DNA of 5,216 nucleotides, taken from the NCBI GenBank assembly GCA_018712425.1, contig DVHA01000058.1:1-5216 (forward strand), read 5' to 3'. Position 1 is the first letter of the stretch. Each line of letters starts with the position of its first letter. The stretch is from Candidatus Faecivivens stercoravium. Its GTDB lineage: Bacteria; Bacillota; Clostridia; Oscillospirales; Ruminococcaceae. The notes beneath the pieces were generated by a model, which was not told the origin of the DNA, ran no database searches, and was given only the letters and a program-made list of their open reading frames with translations. Made by a program: the position numbers and the translations under genes. This document shows positions 1 through 5,216 of this stretch, in pieces.

Positions 1-437
1 TCGCTGCCGGCGGCCGAGATGGTCAGCACCGCGCCCACCGGCAGCGACTTTTCCGGCACCTTTTCGCCGATCGAGAAGAGCCAGGGGTCGCAGCGGTTTG
101 CCGCCCCTGCCGCCGCCGACTTGGAGGAGTCGAGGACCGAGCCGCCGCCGACCGCGAGGATCATCTCGACCTGCTCGTCGATGCACAGCTGGGCTGCCTT
201 CCGAGAGAGGGAGATTTTAGGGTTTGCCTCGACCCCGCCCAGCTCGACAAACTGGACGCCCGCCTCATTTAAAGAGGCGACAATCTGGTCGTAGAGGCCA
301 GTGCGCTTGATCGAGCCGGAACCGTAGTGGAAGAGCACCTTGTGAAAACCGTAGGACCGGATGACCTGTCCGACCTGCTTGTGGGTGTCCTTGCCGAAGA
401 TGACTTTTGTGGGGGTGTAATACTGGAATGCTTCCAT
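1..437 (-). CDS. Iron-containing alcohol dehydrogenase (butanol dehydrogenase/YqhD-like), N-terminal part
   Basis: Family role: cytoplasmic NAD(P)H-dependent reduction of aldehydes to alcohols (or the reverse), with a metal held by the C-terminal domain. The first 145 residues are visible; the family is usually about 380-390 aa, so the metal-binding half lies beyond base 1. The protein opens MEAFQYYTPTKVIFGKD, the usual start of this family. It has a dinucleotide-site loop YGSGSIKRTG (residues 38-47), the hallmark GGGSVLDSSK (97-106), and LPVGAVLTISAAGS just before the cut, all typical of the butanol dehydrogenase/YqhD branch. The ATG at 437 is chosen because AAAGGAG lies 8 nt upstream and homologues start at the same place. 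It is separated from the ABC genes by a 270-nt gap with terminator-like hairpins, so it is probably its own transcription unit. No frameshift is seen in the visible part. The family call is firm; the true substrate and cofactor are unknown. Confidence 0.93.
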   Translation of the reverse strand, partial: MEAFQYYTPTKVIFGKDTHKQVGQVIRSYGFHKVLFHYGSGSIKRTGLYDQIVASLNEAGVQFVELGGVEANPKISLSRKAAQLCIDEQVEMILAVGGGSVLDSSKSAAAGAANRCDPWLFSIGEKVPEKSLPVGAVLTISAAGS

Positions 438-445
438 AGGGAACG

Positions 446-452
446 CTCCTTT
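446..452 (-). promoter_or_regulatory. Ribosome binding site of the alcohol dehydrogenase gene
   Basis: On the minus strand this reads AAAGGAG, 8 nt before the ATG at 437. It fixes the start codon. I could not pick out a convincing -35/-10 pair upstream of it. Confidence 0.8.
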
Positions 453-516
453 CCGGATGAGATGATGAAAACGTAAGAATCGGCACTGGCGTTAAAGCTA
501 CGAAGAAACGGGCGAA

Positions 517-653
517 GTAAAAAAAGTTTTACTCGATTTTTTTCAAAAAATCGCGGGAGTGGAGAGGGCAGAGCCCTTTCCCAGGCGCTCGCCTCCCGTA
601 CTTCCGAAGTTGACCACAGCTTTGCCACTGATAACGAAGCGTGCGCAGCACCC
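517..653 (-). repeat. Folded non-coding intergenic element, possible dispersed repeat
   Basis: This stretch is dense in short inverted repeats. From low to high coordinates: GTAAAA/TTTTAC (517-522/527-532); CGATTTTTT/AAAAAATCG (534-542/545-553, 2-nt centre); CGGGAG/CTCCCG (554-559/593-598), which encloses GGAGAGGGC/GCCCTTTCC (561-569/573-581, one G-T pair, AGA loop) and AGGC/GCCT (583-586/591-594); ACTTC/GAAGT (600-604/606-610); and GTGC/GCAC (641-644/648-651). It is AT-rich at one end and GC-rich in the middle, unlike the genes around it. The layout, with nested GC hairpins followed by an AT palindrome, resembles intergenic repeats I associate with Oscillospiraceae genomes. Only one copy is in this window, so the repeat status is inference and the outer borders are approximate. 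Confidence 0.4.
545..598 (-). terminator. Possible intrinsic terminator inside the folded element
   Basis: Read on the minus strand, an outer stem CGGGAG...CTCCCG encloses two smaller hairpins. One is strong (GGAAAGGGC/GCCCTCTCC with a TCT loop). Immediately after the outer stem comes CGATTTTTTG. A GC-rich branched stem followed by six T's would suit termination of transcription coming from the ABC genes, before the alcohol dehydrogenase. The adjacent AT palindromes (517-532 and 534-553) also give a hairpin followed by T's on the plus strand, so it could act in both directions. The call rests only on the predicted fold. Confidence 0.45.
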
Positions 654-682
654 AAAAAATAATCGGAAAATAAATTCCCAAT
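654..682 (-). terminator. Weak terminator-like hairpin just after the ABC transporter operon
   Basis: On the minus strand, starting 26 nt after the TAA of the second ABC gene, an 8-bp stem (675-682 with 662-669, 5-nt loop, two G-T pairs) is followed by TA and then six T's (659-654). Position and T-run fit an intrinsic terminator. The stem has only two G-C pairs, so it would be weak alone, and the stronger stem at 545-598 may be the real stop. Confidence 0.35.
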
Positions 683-708
683 AACGACAGATTTTCTCCG
701 TCTCTCTA

Positions 709-2478
709 TTATTCTACCACAGCGAACTGGCTGTTGTAAAGACCGGCGTAAAAACCGCCTTTGGCCAGCAGCTCCTCGTGGGTGCCCTGTTCAACGATAT
801 GGCCCTTGTCCATCACCAAAATGACGTCGGCGTTCTGGATGGTGGAGAGCCGGTGGGCGACGATAAAGCTGGTGCGGCCCTGCATCAGCGTCTCAAAGGC
901 CCGCTGGATGCGGATTTCGGTCATCGTGTCGATCGAAGAGGTCGCCTCGTCGAGGATCAGCATCGGCGGCAGGCAGAGCATAATCCGGGCGATGCAGAGC
1001 AGCTGCTTCTGGCCCTGGGAGAGGTTGCCGCCCCCTTCGGCGATGACGGTGTCGTAGCCCTTGGGCATCCGCATGATGAAACTGTGGGCGTGGGCCTTTT
1101 TGGCGGCGGCGATAATCTCCCCCTCGGTGGCGTCCGGGCGGCCGTAGGCGATGTTGTCCCGGATGGAGGCCGAGCGCAGCCAGGTGTCCTGGAGGACCAT
1201 CCCGTAGCCCTGCCGGAGCGACTGGCGGGTAAGGCCGCGGATATCATGGCCGTCGACCGAGATCGAACCCTCCCGGACGTCGTAGAACCGCATCAGCAGG
1301 TTAATGAGCGTCGTCTTGCCGCAGCCGGTCGGACCGACAATCGCGATCCGCTGGCCGGGATGGACCGAGAGGTTCAAGCCTTCAATCAGCGGGACGTCGG
1401 GCGAATAGGAGAAGCTGACGTCCGAAATCCGGATTTCCCCCTTCGGATGGGAAAGGACGACCGCGTCTTCCGCCTCGGGGACCTCCGGCTCCTCATCCAG
1501 CAGGGCGAAGACGCGGGCGGCCGAGACGATTGAGTTCTGGAACTCGGTCAGGACCGAGGTGATATCGTTAAAGGGCTTGGTATACTGGTTGGTATAGCTT
1601 AAAAAGCTGGAGAGCTGGCCGACCGACAGCGCCCCGCCGATCGCCGCGAAGCTGCCGGCAATCGCGACGCCGGCGTAGATGGCCGAGTACATAAACCGGG
1701 TGGCGGGGTTGGTGATCGAAGAGAAGAAGGTGGCCTTGAGGGAGTATCCGGACATCCGCCGGTTGATCTCCTCAAACTCCTCCTGGGCCTTCTGCTGGTG
1801 GTCAAAGGCACCGACCACCTTGATGCCGCCTAGCATCTCGTTGGTAAAGCCGGTCAGCTCGCCGCGGGTCTCCGACTGGAGCTTGAACATCGTAAAGGAC
1901 TTTTTGGCGATGAAGTTGGCAATCAGGAAGGACATCGGGCTCAAAACGACGACGACCAGCGTAATCAGCGGGTTAATCCCCAGCATGAAGACGATCGTCC
2001 CGACGATGGTGATGACCCCGGAAAACAGCTGGGTGAAGCCGAGGAGCAGGCCGTCGGAAAATTGGTCGATATCGGTGATGACCCGGCTCAAGAGGTCGCC
2101 GGAAGAGTGGCTGTCCACATAGGAGAGGGGCAGCGTCTGCAAGTGGTTGAAGGCCTGGACCCGCAGGTCCCGGACAATCCGGTAGGTGATCTTGTTGTTG
2201 ATGTGGTTCATCAGCCACTGGGCGGCGGCGGTGACGAGGATGGAGATGAGGATGGCGGCGATGACGGCCATCAGGCCGGTAAAATCGACATTCCCTTCCC
2301 CAACGATGTAGTCGACGCCCTCCCCCGTCAGGATCGGGATATAAAGGGTCAGCGCCACCGTAACGGCCGACAGCAGCAGCGAAAGGATTACCAGGCCGGT
2401 ATATGGCCGGATATAATGCAAAATCCGCCGGACGGTCTTCATATTCTCGCCCTTGGGGGCGGTTTTTCCCTTAGCCAT
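709..2478 (-). CDS. ABC exporter half-transporter, second subunit (catalytic-site Glu and His intact)
   Basis: A 589-aa type IV ABC exporter subunit with a membrane domain (about residues 15-325) fused to an ATPase domain (about 348-585). Six hydrophobic segments lie near 28-50, 66-90, 148-168, 170-192, 256-280 and 284-300. ATPase motifs: A-loop Tyr358, Walker A GPTGCGKTT (382-390), Q-loop Gln430, signature LSQGQ (486-490), Walker B MLILD with catalytic Glu511, and switch His542. The third signature residue is Gln instead of Gly, as in second subunits of heterodimeric exporters such as TM288. The ATG overlaps the stop of the preceding ABC gene (ATGGCTAA) and has AAAGGAGG 9 nt upstream. A second Met at residue 13 is nearer to where many homologues begin but has a poorer ribosome site. 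It should pair with the upstream subunit in the cytoplasmic membrane. B. subtilis YfiC is a comparable family member. The substrate is unknown; drug, lipid or peptide export are all possible. Confidence 0.95.
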   Translation of the reverse strand: MAKGKTAPKGENMKTVRRILHYIRPYTGLVILSLLLSAVTVALTLYIPILTGEGVDYIVGEGNVDFTGLMAVIAAILISILVTAAAQWLMNHINNKITYRIVRDLRVQAFNHLQTLPLSYVDSHSSGDLLSRVITDIDQFSDGLLLGFTQLFSGVITIVGTIVFMLGINPLITLVVVVLSPMSFLIANFIAKKSFTMFKLQSETRGELTGFTNEMLGGIKVVGAFDHQQKAQEEFEEINRRMSGYSLKATFFSSITNPATRFMYSAIYAGVAIAGSFAAIGGALSVGQLSSFLSYTNQYTKPFNDITSVLTEFQNSIVSAARVFALLDEEPEVPEAEDAVVLSHPKGEIRISDVSFSYSPDVPLIEGLNLSVHPGQRIAIVGPTGCGKTTLINLLMRFYDVREGSISVDGHDIRGLTRQSLRQGYGMVLQDTWLRSASIRDNIAYGRPDATEGEIIAAAKKAHAHSFIMRMPKGYDTVIAEGGGNLSQGQKQLLCIARIMLCLPPMLILDEATSSIDTMTEIRIQRAFETLMQGRTSFIVAHRLSTIQNADVILVMDKGHIVEQGTHEELLAKGGFYAGLYNSQFAVVE

Positions 2479-4210
2479 GGATGGGTTCCTCCTTTCCGGC
2501 GTTCTGGGACGCGCAGATCTCCCGGTAGACCGGGCTTGTCCGCAGCAGCTCCGCGTGGGTGCCGTAGCCGGCCGGCCGTCCGTCGTCCAGCACCAGGATG
2601 TGGTCGGCGTTCCGGATGGCCGAAACCCGCTGGGAGATGATAAAGACGGTCATCTTTTCGGTATCTTCTTTGATCGCCCGGCGCAGCCGCGCGTCGGTCG
2701 CGAAGTCGAGGGCGGAGGCGCTGTCGTCGAGGATCAGGATATCGGGGTGCCCGACCAGCGCCCGGGCGATGGTCAGCCGCTGTTTCTGGCCGCCGGAGAG
2801 GTTGCCGCCGCCCTGGTGGAGCGGCAGGTCGAGGCCCTCCTGCTTGCTGTCGACAAACTCCCGGGCCTGGGCGGTGTCGAGGGCGGCGTAGATTTCCCCG
2901 TCGGTGGCGTCTTCTTTGCCCCAGCGCATGTTTTTCCGCAGGCTGCCGGAGAAAAGGGTCGCCTTCTGGGGGACGACGCCGATATGGCGGCGGATATCCG
3001 CCGGCCGGAGGGACTTGACGTCCTCACCGAACAGCCGGACGGTGCCGGAGGTGCAGTCATAAAACCGCGGGATGAGGTTTGCCAGCGTCGATTTGCCGGA
3101 ACCGGTGCCGCCGATGATGCCCAGTGTCTCCCCCGGCATGACCGAGAAGCTGATGCCCTGGAGGGTCTCCTCCCGGGCGCCGGCGTAGGTAAAGCCGACG
3201 TTTTCAAAGGAAACGGCGGGAACACCCGCTTTTTCCGCCGGGACCTCCGCGCCGGAGGCGGGAATCGAAGGCTGGACGGCAAAGACCGCGTTCACCCGCC
3301 CGAGGCTCGCGAGCGCCCGGGAGAGGAGGATGATGAGGTTTGCCAGCTTGACCAGTTCGGTCAGAATCTGGGACATGTAGTTGATGAGCGCGATGACCTC
3401 GCCCTGGGTGAGATCGCCGGCATTGACCTGCACGCCGCCGAAATAGAGGACAGCAATGATGCCGAGGTTGATGATGACATAGGTCAGCGGGTTTAACAGG
3501 GCGGAAATCTTGCCGACAAACAGCTGCCCCCGGTAAAGGGCGCCGGTTTCCTCCCCGAAACGGGCCATTTCTTCCTTCTGGCGGTTGAAGGCCCGGACGA
3601 CCCGGATGCCCTGGAGGTTTTCCCGGGTGGAGAGGAGCACCTGGTCGAGCTTTTTCTGCACCTTTTTATAGAGGGGCATCGTTGTGAGCAGGATGGCGAA
3701 GACGACCACCAGCAGCACCGGGATGGTGACCGCAAAGGGGACCGCCGCCCGCACGTCGACGGTAAAGGCCATCACCGCCGCCCCCAGGACGACGAAAGGG
3801 GAACGGAGGAAGAGGCGCAGGAACATATTGACGCCGTTCTGCACCTGGTTGACGTCGCCCGTCATCCGATTGATGAGGGTGGATATGCCGATCTGGTCGA
3901 TTTCTTTGTAAGAGAGGGTATTGATATGCCTGAACAGGTCGTTGCGCATCATCATGCCGGTGCTGACGGCCGATTTGGCCGCGAAATACTGGGCAATGAG
4001 CGAAAACCCAAAGCCGACCACCCCCAGCAGAATCAGCAGCCCGCCCATCTGCCAGAGATAGGCCCCGTCGCCGCCGGCGATGCCGACGTCGATCATCTGG
4101 GCGACGACCAGCGGGACAAACAGCTCGAAAGTCGCCTCCAGCAGCTTAAAGAGCGGCGCCAGGATGGTGATAACCGGGTGGTATTTGAGATAACCGAGTA
4201 ATCGTTTCAT
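2471..4210 (-). CDS. ABC exporter half-transporter, first subunit (degenerate ATP site)
   Basis: A 579-aa type IV ABC exporter subunit: membrane domain (about residues 10-305), then ATPase domain (about 333-570). Hydrophobic segments lie near 12-40, 53-75, 133-152, 156-180, 240-260 and 272-298. Motifs: A-loop Tyr342, Walker A GGTGSGKST (367-375), Q-loop Gln415, canonical signature LSGGQ (471-475), Walker B ILILD (491-495), D-loop SALD (499-502). Two catalytic positions depart from consensus: Asp496 replaces the Glu after Walker B, and Gln527 replaces the switch-loop His. Both were checked in the codons (GAC at 2725-2723, CAG at 2632-2630). This is the known pattern of the degenerate subunit in heterodimeric exporters (TM287, LmrC, BmrC). 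Its intact LSGGQ would complete the working site of the partner encoded next. It starts 10 nt after the peptidase stop and overlaps the second ABC gene by 8 nt. B. subtilis YfiB is a comparable family member. The substrate cannot be inferred. Confidence 0.95.
   Translation of the reverse strand: MKRLLGYLKYHPVITILAPLFKLLEATFELFVPLVVAQMIDVGIAGGDGAYLWQMGGLLILLGVVGFGFSLIAQYFAAKSAVSTGMMMRNDLFRHINTLSYKEIDQIGISTLINRMTGDVNQVQNGVNMFLRLFLRSPFVVLGAAVMAFTVDVRAAVPFAVTIPVLLVVVFAILLTTMPLYKKVQKKLDQVLLSTRENLQGIRVVRAFNRQKEEMARFGEETGALYRGQLFVGKISALLNPLTYVIINLGIIAVLYFGGVQVNAGDLTQGEVIALINYMSQILTELVKLANLIILLSRALASLGRVNAVFAVQPSIPASGAEVPAEKAGVPAVSFENVGFTYAGAREETLQGISFSVMPGETLGIIGGTGSGKSTLANLIPRFYDCTSGTVRLFGEDVKSLRPADIRRHIGVVPQKATLFSGSLRKNMRWGKEDATDGEIYAALDTAQAREFVDSKQEGLDLPLHQGGGNLSGGQKQRLTIARALVGHPDILILDDSASALDFATDARLRRAIKEDTEKMTVFIISQRVSAIRNADHILVLDDGRPAGYGTHAELLRTSPVYREICASQNAGKEEPIHG
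2488..2495 (-). promoter_or_regulatory. Ribosome binding site of the second ABC gene, inside the first
   Basis: On the minus strand this reads AAAGGAGG, 9 nt before the ATG at 2478. It lies within the last codons of the first ABC gene, so the second subunit is probably translated in step with the first. It supports the start at 2478 over the internal Met at 2442. Confidence 0.8.
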
Positions 4211-4216
4211 GTCCCG

Positions 4217-4222
4217 CTCCTT
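4217..4222 (-). promoter_or_regulatory. Ribosome binding site of the first ABC gene, overlapping the peptidase stop
   Basis: On the minus strand this reads AAGGAG, 6 nt before the ATG at 4210. Its first two A's are the last two bases of the peptidase TAA (TAAGGAG). A ribosome finishing the peptidase would be sitting on this site, which favours co-transcription and coupled translation of peptidase and exporter. Confidence 0.8.
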
Positions 4223-5216
4223 ATATATCCAAAAAGCCCTTGAGGAGTTTCAGGGTGTTATAGACGCCGTCCAGGTGGCTCCGTTCATAGCCGTGGGAGG
4301 CGTAGACGCCGGGGCCGATCAGCCCGTGGCGGATATCAAAGCCGCCTTTAAGGGAAGCTTCGACGTCGCTGCCGTAGTGGGGGTAGATGTCGACCGCGTA
4401 GTCGGCCCCCTCCTTTTTGGCGGCGGCAATCAGCTTTCCGACCATGTCGTAGGAATAGGGGCCGCCCGAATCCTTCGCGCAGATCGAAACCTGCCGCTCG
4501 GTGCAGCGCAACCCTTCGCCGACACAACCCATATCCACCGACAGCGCCTCGGTGACCCCTTCGGGAATCGAGGCGGACGCGCCGTGGCCGACCTCTTCGT
4601 AGACGGTGATGTGGGCGTAAACCGGGCGGGAAAGCTTTGCCCCGGTGTCCTTTAAGTACTTGCCGAGGCCCAGGAGGATGCCGACCGACAGCTTGTCGTC
4701 GAGGAACCGGCTCTTGATGTAGCCGGAAGCGGTCACCCGGGTGCGGGGCTCGAAGCAGACGAGGTCGCCGGTCTCGATGCCAAAGCCTCTCGCCTCTTCC
4801 GCCGTCGTGACCGGCTCATCCAGGACGATTTCGAGGGTGTCGAAGCTGCGGGGCTCGCTGCCGAATTTGCCGTTGACGTGGGTCGAGGCGTTTATAAGCT
4901 GGCAGGTCCCCTCGATCACCCGGCCGTCCCGGGTGTAGACCCGGACGTTCTCGGTCTCGATGTTCTGGGGGGAGAGGCCGCCGAGCGGAACAATCCGGAG
5001 CCGGCCGTTTGCCTTCACCTCCGCGACCATGCCACCGAGGGTGTCGGTGTGGGCCATCAGGATGAGGCCGTCCTGCCCCTTCCCGCCGCCGAAATCGACG
5101 AGGACGCCGCCTTTGACCGTCCGGCGGGCTTCAAACCCAAGGTCGGTGAAGGCATTCTGCACCCAGTCGGCCGCCCGGTCGGTGAAGCCGGTGGGGCTGT
5201 CGATCGAGAGCAGTTC
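4221..5216 (-). CDS. M42-family metallo-aminopeptidase, N-terminus outside the window
   Basis: Family role: cytosolic aminopeptidases using two metal ions, often large tetrahedral (TET) assemblies that trim short peptides. The open frame runs to the window edge, with 331 residues visible; the family is about 340-360 aa, so few residues are missing. It begins ELLSIDSPTGF, the usual M42 opening. A start at the internal GTG (5162) would drop this conserved part and is rejected. Counting from the first visible residue, expected active-site residues are present: His56 and Asp58 (MAHTD), Asp173 (LDDKLS), Glu207-Glu208 (YEEVG, catalytic base and metal ligand), Asp228 (SVDMG) and His308 (ASHGYERSH). 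The bridging motif has Lys where many relatives have Arg (DDR/DNR), a minor variation. The TAA lies 10 nt before the first ABC gene and forms part of its ribosome site, so the peptidase leads the visible part of the operon. Earlier genes and the promoter lie beyond 5216. Specificity is unknown. Confidence 0.93.
   Translation of the reverse strand, partial: ELLSIDSPTGFTDRAADWVQNAFTDLGFEARRTVKGGVLVDFGGGKGQDGLILMAHTDTLGGMVAEVKANGRLRIVPLGGLSPQNIETENVRVYTRDGRVIEGTCQLINASTHVNGKFGSEPRSFDTLEIVLDEPVTTAEEARGFGIETGDLVCFEPRTRVTASGYIKSRFLDDKLSVGILLGLGKYLKDTGAKLSRPVYAHITVYEEVGHGASASIPEGVTEALSVDMGCVGEGLRCTERQVSICAKDSGGPYSYDMVGKLIAAAKKEGADYAVDIYPHYGSDVEASLKGGFDIRHGLIGPGVYASHGYERSHLDGVYNTLKLLKGFLDI

Noticed and set aside
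265..486. Second minus-strand open frame of 73 codons over the same region
   Set aside because: It lies mostly inside the dehydrogenase coding region in the wrong frame, with low-complexity His/Pro/Arg composition and no ribosome site of note.
453..540. Promoter for the alcohol dehydrogenase
   Set aside because: The minus strand has TTGAAA-like and TTTACT-like hexamers in the AT-rich part, but none has a good -10 box at 16-18 nt. A promoter probably exists here but I cannot place it.
269..655. Minus-strand open frame of 128 codons across the intergenic gap and the start of the alcohol dehydrogenase gene
   Set aside because: It overlaps the firmly supported dehydrogenase start in another frame, its upstream half is the hairpin-rich element, and it is rich in Ser/Arg/Leu with no recognisable domain. 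Similar predicted 'proteins' would appear wherever such a repeat occurs.
1315..1341. Walker A of the second ABC subunit with Cys (GPTGCGKTT)
   Set aside because: Cys at this variable position is common in this exporter group and does not alter the essential Gly, Lys and Thr, so it is not unusual.
2453..3496. Long plus-strand open frame (347 codons) opposite the first ABC gene
   Set aside because: It is antisense to an ATPase domain with all expected motifs. Its Gly/Asp/Val/Arg-rich translation is what the opposite strand of GC-rich genes gives. The same applies to 778-1533, 2062-2640 and 4209-4655.
4221..5162. Start of the peptidase at the internal GTG (5162)
   Set aside because: The frame stays open to the window edge and the upstream residues (ELLSIDSPTGF) match the conserved M42 N-terminus, so the true start is beyond 5216.

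Overview
The window is about 60% GC by eye. It carries four protein genes, all on the minus strand, so transcription runs from high to low coordinates. The two edge genes are cut by the window ends. The composition, the strong AAGGAG-type ribosome binding sites and the protein families suggest a high-GC Firmicute, probably a gut Oscillospirales/Clostridia member. This placement comes from general resemblance and not from any marker gene.

Region by region, in the direction of transcription: (1) 5216-4221 is nearly all of an M42-family metallo-aminopeptidase, with its N-terminus outside the window. (2) 4210-2471 is the first ABC exporter half-transporter. It starts 10 nt after the peptidase stop, and its ribosome binding site overlaps that stop (TAAGGAG). 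(3) 2478-709 is the second half-transporter, which overlaps the first by 8 nt. These three genes look like one transcript with tightly linked translation. (4) 708-438 is a 270-nt gap. It holds a weak terminator-like hairpin just after the transporter, then a strongly folded segment (about 517-653) that resembles a dispersed repeat or terminator element. (5) 437-1 is the first 145 residues of an iron-containing alcohol dehydrogenase with its own ribosome binding site, probably a separate unit.

The two ABC proteins form a heterodimeric exporter with one normal and one degenerate ATP site. The first subunit has Asp for the catalytic Glu and Gln for the switch His, and the second has LSQGQ in place of LSGGQ. 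These changes all fall in the same composite site, as in the TM287/288, LmrCD and BmrCD type of exporter. Substrates cannot be read from the sequence. I see no mobile element, CRISPR array, tRNA or rRNA, and no clearly new system. The least explained part is the folded intergenic segment.
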